Positions 9,190-17,138 of a DNA stretch of 59,216 nt are shown one piece after another. Both the position numbers and the translations under genes were made by a program. Source of the stretch: an uncultured Coriobacteriaceae bacterium (GTDB taxonomy: Bacteria; Actinomycetota; Coriobacteriia; Coriobacteriales; Eggerthellaceae); contig UQDJ01000004.1 in NCBI GenBank assembly GCA_900539675.1, positions 1 to 59,216 of the forward strand, in the 5' to 3' direction. Each line of letters starts with the position of its first letter. Positions within the stretch are counted from its first letter, which is position 1. The notes beneath the pieces are model-generated. The model saw nothing but the letters and a program-made list of their open reading frames with translations, made no database searches and was not told where the DNA came from.

Positions 9190-9753
9190 ATGTCTCTGAT
9201 TAACAAGGAAATTGCTGATTTTAGCGTTGAAGCTTACCAGGACGGTGAATTTAAGACCGTAACCAAGGCAGACGTTTTGGGCAAGTGGTCTCTGTTCTTC
9301 TTTTATCCTGCTGACTTTACGTTTGTATGCCCGACTGAACTTGAAGATTTGGCTAACAAGTACGAAGACTTCAAGAAGGCTGGTTGCGAAGTATATTCCG
9401 TATCCACTGACACGCACTATACCCACAAAGCATGGCATGACGAATCTGAGCGCATCGCAAAGGTAAAGTATCCGATGCTGGGCGATCCAACGCATGCTCT
9501 GTGCAAGGACTTCGATGTTTTGATTGAATCTGATGGTGTTGCTGATCGTGGTGCTTTTATTGTGGACCCCGAAGGCAAGATTCAGGTCTATCAGGTCAAT
9601 GCTGGTGGTATTGGACGTAACGCTGATGAGCTGTTCCGTTTGCTGCAGGCTGCTCAGTTCGTGGCTGAGCATGGCGATCAGGTTTGCCCTGCAAAGTGGA
9701 CTCCGGGCGCAGAAACCTTGAAGCCAAGCTTGGACTTGGTTGGTGCTCTGTAA
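9190..9753 (+). CDS. ahpC: Alkyl hydroperoxide reductase AhpC (2-Cys peroxiredoxin)
   Basis: 187 residues, the standard AhpC length. It reduces hydrogen peroxide and organic hydroperoxides in the cytoplasm. The peroxidatic Cys47 lies in FTFVCPTE and the resolving Cys166 in DQVCPAKW; the catalytic Thr and Pro are part of the same YPADFTFVCP motif. GGGAGG precedes the ATG. The reductase gene follows 98 nt downstream, past a GC-rich hairpin, so the two probably form the usual ahpC-ahpF pair, with the hairpin setting AhpC above the reductase. Confidence 0.96.
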   Translation: MSLINKEIADFSVEAYQDGEFKTVTKADVLGKWSLFFFYPADFTFVCPTELEDLANKYEDFKKAGCEVYSVSTDTHYTHKAWHDESERIAKVKYPMLGDPTHALCKDFDVLIESDGVADRGAFIVDPEGKIQVYQVNAGGIGRNADELFRLLQAAQFVAEHGDQVCPAKWTPGAETLKPSLDLVGAL

Positions 9754-9792
9754 GCCGAAGACTGTTCAATTTATTGTAGCTTTCCTTTCCGG

Positions 9793-9818
9793 CGGCGCGC
9801 ACCTGGTGCGCGCCGTTT
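9793..9818 (+). terminator. Hairpin terminator/attenuator between ahpC and its reductase
   Basis: A GC-rich 10-bp stem (9793-9802 with 9806-9815) has a CTG loop and a short TTT tail. The weak U-tract suggests partial termination, giving excess AhpC over reductase. Confidence 0.65.
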
Positions 9819-9851
9819 GTCATTGTGGAAGGTAGAAGATAAGGAGGCTCT

Positions 9852-11690
9852 ATGACACAACGCGTTGCTTCAAAACTTTACGATGCGGTCATTATTGGCG
9901 GAGGCCCTGCAGGTCTGACGGCTGCTTTATACCTGGCACGCGCAAGATACCGTGTTGTAGTGGTGGAAAAAGATCGCTTTGGTGGCCAGATTGCCATCAC
10001 GGAAGAAATAGTGAATTATCCTGGCGTTTCTAACGTTTCGGGTGCTGAACTTACCGAAACAATGCGTCAGCAAGCTGAATCGTTTGGCGCTGAATTCATG
10101 TTGGCAGAAGCGACTGGTATCACAACGGATGATGATGGTATTAAAACCGTGCACACCTCGCGAGGTGATATCGAATGTTTTGGTGTATTGCTGGCAGTCG
10201 GATCTGCTCCACGCACCATTGGATTTAAGGGCGAAGACAAATACCGTGGTCATGGTGTTGCCTATTGCGCAACATGTGATGGTGAATTCTTTACGGGTAA
10301 AGACATTTTTGTAGTTGGCGGTGGTTTTGCTGCTGCAGAGGAGAGCGTGTATTTGGCGAAATATGCCACGAAGGTTCATATTTTGTTCCGCAAAGGCGAT
10401 TTCAGCTGTGCTCCTGCTGTGGCGGATGCTGCTCGTGCAAATCCCAAGATTGAGATTTGTCCCTATTCGGTGGTTGAAGAGGTGGCTGGCGACGCATTGC
10501 CGCGCACTCTTCGTTATAAGAATGTTCAAACCGGCGAAGAGACTATCTATCATGCCCCCGAGGGAGATACGTTCGGTCTGTTTGTACTCGCCGGGTATGC
10601 TCCGGCCACCAAGTGGCTTGACGGTCTAATCAAGCTTGATGCAAACGGTAATATCGAAACGAACGACATGCAGCAGACGTCTGTACCGGGTGTATTTGCT
10701 GCAGGTGATGTGTGCGTTAAGGATTTGCGTCAGGTGGTTACGGCAACGGGCGAAGCAGCTACCGCCGCAAAGCATATGGAACACCTTTTGCATGATATGC
10801 GCGAAAAGACGGGTTTGGTGCCGCCTGCTCCTATCAATCATTTAGAGCAGCAACAGTCACATGAGCGCGTGAGCTCAGATGCGGCACATCATGTTCCTAC
10901 GTCCGGTTTCGCTTCGGGATCGCAGGTAGCTACAGGGGCGGCTCGCTCGGGATCGCAGGTAGCTACAGGGGCGGCTCGCTCGGGATCGCAGGCGATGCCA
11001 GGATCTGACGCTTCGGGAGCAAAGACGGCGGTGAGGGTTGCCGGTTCGGGTAAGGTATTCGACGAAAATATGGCAGCTCAGCTTAATACCGTGTTTGAGC
11101 GCATGGAACAGCCAATTGTGCTGAAACTGTACTTAAACGATCAGGCGGTTTCTGCTGAGCTTCACGAATATGCAAACGAACTGGCGGCATTAACCGATAA
11201 GGTTTCGGTTGAAGTGGAACACGCATTCGATGCGAACGCGCAGGGCGCGGATATAGTTGCCGATGTAGCGGCAAGTGAGCGCCCCTGCGTCAAGATTTGT
11301 CGAGCGGATGGTACTCCGAGCGGTCTTGCTTTCCATGGCGTTCCGGGTGGTCATGAGTTCACGTCGTTTGTGCTGGGTATGTATGACGTATCGGGTACCG
11401 GTCAGCCTCTTTCAGATGCGGACAAGAAAGCTGCGCAAGCAGTGAAGCCGGCTAAGATTTCACTGCTGGTTTCCCTGTCGTGCACAATGTGTCCAGAAAC
11501 GGTTGTGGCAGCGCAGCGTATTGCATCATTGAATCCGGGCGTAACGGCTGAAGCGTACGATATTAATCATTTCCCGGCGCTCAAAGATAAGTATCAAGTG
11601 ATGAGTGTGCCCTGTACGGTTATTAATGATGGGGAAGAAGTGGTATTTGGTAAGAAGAATATCCAGCAGATGCTTGAGCTTTTGAAATAG
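9852..11690 (+). CDS. AhpF-like disulfide reductase with permuted domain order (TrxR + AhpF N-terminal domain)
   Basis: 612 residues. Residues 1-325 are a thioredoxin-reductase fold: FAD motif GGGPAGL (16-22), redox pair CATC (Cys139, Cys142), NAD(P)H motif GGGFAAAEE (156-164) and the FAD-binding VFAAGDV near the end. Residues about 325-400 are a Gly/Ala/Ser linker with an 11-residue tandem repeat. Residues about 405-612 form two thioredoxin-like folds resembling the AhpF N-terminal domain; the second holds SCTMCPE (Cys544, Cys547), equivalent to SCHNCPD in E. coli AhpF. In AhpF that domain precedes the TrxR part, so here the order is swapped. AAGGAGG precedes the ATG. Position after ahpC supports AhpC reduction as its job. 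Annotation pipelines may call it trxB. Confidence 0.9.
   Translation: MTQRVASKLYDAVIIGGGPAGLTAALYLARARYRVVVVEKDRFGGQIAITEEIVNYPGVSNVSGAELTETMRQQAESFGAEFMLAEATGITTDDDGIKTVHTSRGDIECFGVLLAVGSAPRTIGFKGEDKYRGHGVAYCATCDGEFFTGKDIFVVGGGFAAAEESVYLAKYATKVHILFRKGDFSCAPAVADAARANPKIEICPYSVVEEVAGDALPRTLRYKNVQTGEETIYHAPEGDTFGLFVLAGYAPATKWLDGLIKLDANGNIETNDMQQTSVPGVFAAGDVCVKDLRQVVTATGEAATAAKHMEHLLHDMREKTGLVPPAPINHLEQQQSHERVSSDAAHHVPTSGFASGSQVATGAARSGSQVATGAARSGSQAMPGSDASGAKTAVRVAGSGKVFDENMAAQLNTVFERMEQPIVLKLYLNDQAVSAELHEYANELAALTDKVSVEVEHAFDANAQGADIVADVAASERPCVKICRADGTPSGLAFHGVPGGHEFTSFVLGMYDVSGTGQPLSDADKKAAQAVKPAKISLLVSLSCTMCPETVVAAQRIASLNPGVTAEAYDINHFPALKDKYQVMSVPCTVINDGEEVVFGKKNIQQMLELLK
10914..10994 (+). 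repeat. In-frame 33-bp tandem repeat in the reductase linker
   Basis: Two full copies (from 10914 and 10947) and a partial third (from 10980) encode SGSQVATGAAR. The copies are identical at the DNA level, which points to recent duplication. They extend the flexible linker between the TrxR and AhpF-type domains. Confidence 0.85.
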
Positions 11691-12039
11691 CACACCATTC
11701 AGGACGCATCATACGTGTAGCCCTGTGTATGTCCCATCCACCACGGGGCTATATACGTGCCCCATCATAAAGAGCGGCCGACCTCGTATCTGATCATATA
11801 GTCTGTGCATGTTCGATTTACCCATATCATAGAGAGCAATGAAATGAAACAGGTATGTTTCGCGATGACGTCGACTCTTGAAGGCTTGCTTGATTGGCGC
11901 TACATTACTCATGTTTTATAGGAATAAGAGCGCTTCATCCAATGCGGGGACGAAGGTCTCCGCATTTGTTGTTTTCTGGCTCATTCGGCGGATGCTCCCT
12001 GGATGATGCCTATGGAGCGCGCAACCTAAGGAGTTCGTT
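11691..12039. other. Intergenic region downstream of the AhpF-like gene, two hairpins
   Basis: 349 bp without a credible gene; a 67-codon minus-strand frame here has no ribosome site or family features. Hairpin 1 has a 10-bp stem, TAGCCCTGTG at 11718-11727 with CACGGGGCTA at 11742-11751, extended by ACGT arms, but no T-run. Hairpin 2 is listed separately as a terminator. The promoter of the APC permease gene should lie between or after them. Confidence 0.55.
11941..11973 (+). terminator. Stem-loop upstream of the APC permease gene
   Basis: An 11-bp stem (11941-11951 with 11956-11966, one G-T pair) has a GAAG loop and is followed by a T-rich TGTTGTTTTC. It could end the ahpC operon transcript or attenuate the permease. 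Confidence 0.5.
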
Positions 12040-13512
12040 ATGAGCACTTCGGGCAGCATGAAGGGCAGAGACTATTTCGGTCTGGCCTTTGGCAGCATGA
12101 TTGGTATTGGCTGGGTGGTATCTGCCCCGCTGTGGATTGCTAATGCGGGCAGTATTGGCGCAATGATCGCTATGGTTCTTACTGCTCTGATCGTCATTCC
12201 AGTGGGTTTGACGTATTCTGAACTTTCTACCAGTGTGCGCATGAGGGGTGGCGAGTTCGCGTTTGCACACACGTTCATTGGCCGTAAATCGGGCTTCACC
12301 TGTGGTTGGTTTTTGCTGTTGGGTTATTTGACTATTCTGCCATGGGTGGCAATCTCGGTAGCCGCTATGGTTGCTTATGTATTTCCGTGGTTGGAAAGTT
12401 CGCCGCTGTATACCGTGCTTGATAACACCATCTATTTGCCTGAACTGTTGGTGGGTTTGCTGATGGTATGGGGCTTAACGTTTTTGAATCTGAAAGGCGT
12501 TAAGGCGTCCAAAAACTTTCAGACCGCAGCTACGGCACTGTTGTTGCTCACCTTTGTGATTTTCTTCATTGGCTGTTTTGTGACGGGTAAGTTTGAGAAT
12601 TTGCAGCCCTACTTTATTCCGGGTGGCACGGGCAATGCTGCGGCAGGTATTCTCGCGGCTATTGCTTCGATGCTGTTCTTTATGAATGGCTTTGACACCA
12701 TTCCGAAAGCAGCCGATGAAGCGGCTTCCGGCATCAATATGAAAAACTTGGCGAAGGCGCTTATTGGTACCATCGTTTTAGGCAGCGTGGTGTATCTGTT
12801 TGTGATTTTATCCACGAGCCTTATTATGGTCCCAGGAGAGAGCGTGAATTTGGGCAGCTTGCCATTGATTTCGGCCTACGAGCTTTCTACGGGCTCTAAG
12901 TTTTTGGTGTACATCATGATCTTTGGCACCATTATGGGTGTAACTACCACGTTTAATGGCTTTTTGCTTGCTGGTAGCAAGCTGTTATCTCAATTTGCAA
13001 CGGCTGGGTTTGTGAGCCGTGCGGTAGGCAAACAGAATGCGAAGGGAATTCCAACCCGGGCCCTTATTATTCTTGCGCTGATTGCAACCGCCGGATTGTT
13101 TGCTGGTAAGGGCTTGCTGACACCATTGATTACCATGGGTGGAATTGCATTTTTGGTAGCATGGTTTTTTGTCGCGGTCTCCACGTTGCGCTTTAGCTCC
13201 AAGGAGCCCAATACCCCTCGTCTGTTTAAGACGCCAGGAGGCAAACCAATGATGTGGATTGCTGTTATTATCACTGCCGCGTTGACGCTGGCTATGGTGC
13301 TGCCGGGCACGTTTATTTCTTTGGGTATAACCGAAAATACGCTTTTAGCAGCGTGGGTAATTCTTGGCATTGTGGTGTATGTGGTATATCGCAAGCAGGA
13401 TATTGTTATTGAGCGTTTGCCGGTTCCTGCTGTGCAAAACGAAAAACCAGCCGATGCTGAGCCGCCGCAAGGCAGCAACGTTGGTTCTTTGCCAGCAATC
13501 CAAGCTCAGTAA
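12040..13512 (+). CDS. APC-family amino acid/amine permease
   Basis: 490 residues with about 12 membrane helices. The first helix carries the APC signature GLAFGSMIGIGWVVSAP, the substrate-backbone-binding unwound segment. A typical helix 6 segment is FFMNGFDTIPKAADEA. The C-terminal tail is hydrophilic and Pro/Ala-rich. AAGGAG precedes the ATG. It is followed 29 nt later by a ureohydrolase gene, so agmatine, a guanidino acid or arginine is a reasonable substrate, but this rests on context only. Confidence 0.85.
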   Translation: MSTSGSMKGRDYFGLAFGSMIGIGWVVSAPLWIANAGSIGAMIAMVLTALIVIPVGLTYSELSTSVRMRGGEFAFAHTFIGRKSGFTCGWFLLLGYLTILPWVAISVAAMVAYVFPWLESSPLYTVLDNTIYLPELLVGLLMVWGLTFLNLKGVKASKNFQTAATALLLLTFVIFFIGCFVTGKFENLQPYFIPGGTGNAAAGILAAIASMLFFMNGFDTIPKAADEAASGINMKNLAKALIGTIVLGSVVYLFVILSTSLIMVPGESVNLGSLPLISAYELSTGSKFLVYIMIFGTIMGVTTTFNGFLLAGSKLLSQFATAGFVSRAVGKQNAKGIPTRALIILALIATAGLFAGKGLLTPLITMGGIAFLVAWFFVAVSTLRFSSKEPNTPRLFKTPGGKPMMWIAVIITAALTLAMVLPGTFISLGITENTLLAAWVILGIVVYVVYRKQDIVIERLPVPAVQNEKPADAEPPQGSNVGSLPAIQAQ

Positions 13513-13541
13513 ATAAGGTCTCAATCAAGGAGCATAACACT

Positions 13542-14522
13542 ATGATTCAACAGTCTTTGCAAAAGGGCACTGCAGCTAAGTCGACCGCTTATGGCACTAT
13601 GCAGGATGTATGCGGTGCAAAGGGCGAAACTCAGAAGAGCGCACAAGGTGCCAACCATTTCGGCATTTTAGGATTTCCGTGGGATGGCGGCGCTTCGCTG
13701 GGGCGCCCGGGTGCACGTTATGCGCCCACAGAAGTGCGCAATGCATTTGGTTGGTTTAAGGGCCGCATTCAAAATGAACAGGTATATCACGTGGAGTCGC
13801 GTCGTAATTTCAATGTGAACGCGAACGACATTGTTGATTATGGTGATATCGATATCGTGGCATACGATCAGGTAGCAACCAATGTAAATGCTGAAGCTGC
13901 CGTGGCTCAAATTTTATCCAAGGGCGGCTTTCCGTTTATTATCGGTGGCGATCATTCAATTTCTTATGCACCTATCAAGGCATTGCACGATTCGTGCACT
14001 GGTAAGGTAGGCATTATTCACTTTGATGCTCATTTGGATTTGGTGGACGAGAATCCGTTACAGGGCAGGTATTCGCAGAGTAGCGAAATTCGTCGTGCTT
14101 TGGAGCTTGAGCGCGTTGAGCCTGAACATGTGGTTCAAATTGGCTTGCGTGGTTTCAATTATCCCTGGTATGACGAGTATCTTAAGAACTTGGGCGTTCA
14201 TCAGTACACGGCATATGATGTCAATGCTGGCAATCCCTTCCAGATTGCCAAGGAAACCCTTGCTGCAGTCGCCGATTGCGAAAAAGTGTATCTGACGTTC
14301 GATATTGACGTATTAGACCCAGCGTTTGCGCCAGGCACGGGTGCCGATGAGCCCTTTGGCCTTACACCGTTTCAATGTCAGGTGATGCTCAACGAAATGT
14401 ATGCGCATGTAGATGCATTTGATATTGCGGAAGTTAACCCAACATTTGATACGCATGGTATTACCACAGCTATTGCCGCTCGTATCATGTTCGAGTGCTT
14501 CATTCGCAAGTTTGGCGCATAA
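13542..14522 (+). CDS. Arginase/agmatinase-family ureohydrolase
   Basis: 326 residues. The family uses a binuclear Mn centre to hydrolyse guanidino compounds to urea plus an amine. All metal ligands are visible: His138 in GGDHS, Asp162, His164 and Asp166 in FDAHLD, and Asp254 and Asp256 in FDIDVLDP. After that the usual agmatinase loop GTGTPEPGG is replaced by GTGADEPFG, so the substrate may be agmatine, guanidinobutyrate or another guanidine; speB is therefore not assigned. A 40-residue N-terminal extension precedes the conserved core. AAGGAG lies upstream. It is in an apparent operon with the APC permease. The 3' end is duplicated in the following gap. Confidence 0.88.
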   Translation: MIQQSLQKGTAAKSTAYGTMQDVCGAKGETQKSAQGANHFGILGFPWDGGASLGRPGARYAPTEVRNAFGWFKGRIQNEQVYHVESRRNFNVNANDIVDYGDIDIVAYDQVATNVNAEAAVAQILSKGGFPFIIGGDHSISYAPIKALHDSCTGKVGIIHFDAHLDLVDENPLQGRYSQSSEIRRALELERVEPEHVVQIGLRGFNYPWYDEYLKNLGVHQYTAYDVNAGNPFQIAKETLAAVADCEKVYLTFDIDVLDPAFAPGTGADEPFGLTPFQCQVMLNEMYAHVDAFDIAEVNPTFDTHGITTAIAARIMFECFIRKFGA

Positions 14523-14648
14523 GGGCATATGAGAGCGCAAAAGCGCGCGCAATAGCGCATAAAACTTGGGGGCTTAATGCTGGATTTGCCGTCATCGATG
14601 AAGCGCACCACGCAAGTTTGGCGCATAAAACTTGGGGGCTTAATGCTG
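14505..14648. repeat. Repeats shared by two convergent gene ends
   Basis: The ureohydrolase 3' end CGCAAGTTTGGCGCATAA (14505-14522) recurs at 14611-14628. A 28-bp unit, GCGCATAAAACTTGGG plus GGCTTAATGCTG, occurs exactly at 14555-14582 and 14621-14648 (period 66). The second 28-bp copy contains the tetR stop codon (14640-14642). The unit thus holds a TAA readable on each strand. Confidence 0.85.
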
Positions 14649-15380
14649 TAAATCCGGTCGGGAAATCCATCCGTTTTGTAGTGCTTCATTGCGACAGTCA
14701 TTGAGATTCTCATGCAGACATAAGCGTGTGAACGTAGATCGTGCGCTTATGTCTGCAGCTTCATAGGAATCCAGCGGCGATGTCTGATTCTGAATAAGCT
14801 GCTGATGATGAAATCTGTGCTGTATGCCTTCATTAGTTGCTAATCCCAATGCCGCTTCTTTTTGTGCGTTACAGGGAATACATATTTTATTGTGCACACC
14901 TTCTTCGATGAGGTGCGCAATCATTGCTAAGAGTTTTTGATAGTTGTCGGAAAAGGCTTGGAGCTTTTCCGGCTGATTTCTTGCTGCTTCCTCTAGGACG
15001 TAAAAGTCAAATGGAAGCTGGCACATCATAAGGGTGTCTTCGTGCAAAATGGCATAGAGTTTTGCGGCGATACTGCCCGCTTTGTGTTCTAAGAGGGTGG
15101 CCGTTTTAAGTGAAGATCGGCTGAGTTCAACTGCGTGACGCAAAATATCTGCTTTATCCGAAAACCAATAGTACAAAGAACTTTGATCTAAGCCGGCAAG
15201 ACGAGCAATTTCGCTCATGGTGGTGGCGCTAAATCCCTGTCGGGAAAACAGTTGTATAGCTGCGGCGGTAATCTCGGCTCGTTGATTGGTGCTCTTGGAG
15301 CCATTTTTTCGAGGCCTGCCTGGCTTTTTGTGGCTGCATGTTGCTCCGGCGGGAGCGTCATCAGAAAAGTGGGTCGTCAC
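14640..15380 (-). CDS. TetR-family transcriptional regulator
   Basis: 246 residues. The N-terminus has a basic GRPRK motif (about residues 20-25) and then the TetR helix-turn-helix, AAIQLFSRQGFSATTMSEIARLAGLDQSSLYYWFSDKAD in outline (residues about 40-78). The C-terminal ligand domain is about 165 residues and includes unusual Cys pairs (KICIPCN). GTG at 15380 is chosen because TTAAGGAG lies 7 nt upstream; longer starts lack a site. It diverges from the glutamine-synthetase-like gene, so it probably controls that gene and perhaps the rest of the amine locus. The stop lies inside a repeated unit. Confidence 0.87.
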   Translation of the reverse strand: MTTHFSDDAPAGATCSHKKPGRPRKNGSKSTNQRAEITAAAIQLFSRQGFSATTMSEIARLAGLDQSSLYYWFSDKADILRHAVELSRSSLKTATLLEHKAGSIAAKLYAILHEDTLMMCQLPFDFYVLEEAARNQPEKLQAFSDNYQKLLAMIAHLIEEGVHNKICIPCNAQKEAALGLATNEGIQHRFHHQQLIQNQTSPLDSYEAADISARSTFTRLCLHENLNDCRNEALQNGWISRPDLQH

Positions 15381-15579
15381 AGTCAAACTCCTTAAGAAGA
15401 ATCTGAGCAAATTATAGCCGTGATCTGCAATTAAATAGGCTATTGAATTAATCAAAGAGAAATAACCAAGCAACAGCATAGCAATTGTTGAGCAATGCTT
15501 TAGTAATAGCTCGCTTCTAATATTCAATACATCATGGAAATACCAAACAGTCAGGGTAAGTCAGTTAGAAGTGATGGTT
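15381..15579. promoter_or_regulatory. Divergent control region, tetR / glutamine-synthetase-like gene
   Basis: A 199-bp AT-rich region between divergent genes, where the TetR operator would be expected. Candidate dyads are TATAGCC (near 15414) with GGCTATT (near 15437) and the GCATAGCAATTGTTGAGCAATGC segment in outline (about 15475-15498). Neither is a clean palindrome, so no operator is fixed. Confidence 0.4.
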
Positions 15580-17077
15580 ATGAATCTTGAAGAATATGCA
15601 CCCGATAAGATTAAACAGACCCTTGCATCTCAGGGCGTTCGCTTTTGCTTTTCGGGATATGTAGATATACATGGCAAACTGAAAGGAAAGATTGTTCCTC
15701 TTAATCATTTTGATCAAATGGTTAAAGGCTCAGAGCTGTATACCGGTGCAGCGCTGGATGGCATTCCACAAGAACTCAATGATGAAGAAGTATCAAGTCA
15801 TCCAGATATCACTCATGGGTTTATCTTGCCCTGGAATAGCGAAGTGGCATTTTTCCCAAGCAATTTGTACTGTCATGGAAAGCCGTTTGAGGCTTGCTCG
15901 CGCAATGCGTTACTTCGCCAGATCAAAAAAAGCGCACGATATGGGATTTCAGATGAATTTGGGAGTGGAAACCGAGTTCTTTGTATTGCGCGATGAACGT
16001 TTTGGCGAAGGCGGAGAGCGTCGCGTTGGATTAGGCAATGCACAACATAGCGCTCAAGGACATGCTGCTCTGGCTTCTCGAGCACTGTGCTCTCAGGTTG
16101 ATCCTTTCGTTCAGGGTTGCTCTACCGCCATTCCGGGCATTACCACCATTTCTGATCGTGATTTTCTGGATAAGCCCTGCTACGACATGGAAAATGCCCA
16201 AGACAATTTTCATTGGTTGCTTGAATTGGTTGATGCCATGAATGACCTGGGCTGGGATGTATATTCATTTGATCATGAGGATGCCCGTAGCCAATTCGAA
16301 ATTGATTTCATGTATGCCGATGTGCTCTCTATGGCTGATAGGGTAGTGTTCTTCCGCTACATGGCTAATGAAATTGCTCGTAAATATGGCTATTTCGCTT
16401 CATTTATGCCAAAGCCCTTTGGCGACATGTCAGGCTCAGGTGCCCATTTCAATATGTCCCTGACCGATGTGAAGACCGGCGAGAATGTATTTAAGGCTAA
16501 CGATACAAATGAAGATGTGAAAGGCGTGGGTCTGACTCAGCTGGGCATCTGGTTTATCGGCGGCATTTTAAAGCATGCCAAGGCAATATGTCTCACTATT
16601 GCACCGACCGTTAACAGCTATAAGCGTTTGGTGCGTCAAGGATCGATGCCGGGTTCAACCTGGGCGCCAATATTTGTCAGCTATGGCAACAATAATCGTA
16701 CGAATATGCTTCGTGTGCCCCTGGCGGCGAATCGCGTTGAATGCAGGGCGGTGGATATTTCTTGTAACCCCTATTTAGGCGCAGCAATGATGCTTGCTGC
16801 CGGTCTTGAAGGGATCCAGGAGCATTTAGACCCTGGTGATCCTCATCGCGAAAACCTACATCGTTATTCGCAAAGCGATATGGAGAAAACTGGCATCGAA
16901 ATGCTGCCACGTTCTTTGCAGGAAGCATGCGATTCGTTTGAACAAGACCCTCTGTCGCGTCAGGTATTTGGGGAGGCTTTGTTTACTAGTTACCTCAATT
17001 ACAAGCGAGAAGAGTGGGAAGCATTTTCTCATGCAGTAACCGATTGGGAAATTAATCGTTACCTGAAGTTTTTCTAG
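15580..17077 (+). pseudogene. Type III (GlnT-like) glutamine synthetase family, frameshifted at an A7 run
   Basis: Two overlapping frames together encode one protein of about 498 residues. Frame 1 gives MNLEEYAPDKIKQTL to NALLRQIKK; frame 2 continues KKAHDMGFQMNLGVETEFFVLRDERFG to the end. They join at AAAAAAA (15925-15931); removing one A restores a single frame. The catalytic C-terminal part is intact: GVETEF metal site, SGSGAHFNMS, MPGSTWAPIFVSYGNNNRTN (ATP/glutamate site) and VDISCNPYLGAA. This resembles GlnT and gamma-glutamylamide synthetases that ligate ammonia or amines to glutamate. Context with a ureohydrolase and permeases fits amine nitrogen use. It may be a true pseudogene, a phase-variable or slippage-read gene, or a sequencing error. 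The start at 15580 follows AGAAG. Confidence 0.8.
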
Positions 17078-17138
17078 ATGGTTTATTGGCTTCTGTTGGA
17101 CGAAATGTGCCTTTATCGCATGAAAGTTCGTGATACCT

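Noticed and set aside
9852..11690. Stand-alone thioredoxin reductase (trxB)
   Set aside because: The extra 210-residue AhpF-type domain and location after ahpC argue for an AhpC reductase.
11709..11912. 67-codon minus-strand frame in the gap after the AhpF-like gene
   Set aside because: No ribosome site, unusual composition and no family features; hairpins occupy the same region.
15925..15931. Programmed -1 ribosomal frameshift at the A7 run
   Set aside because: The downstream frame needs a +1 shift (or one fewer A), not -1, so the classical A-AAA-AAG mechanism does not apply; transcriptional slippage remains possible.
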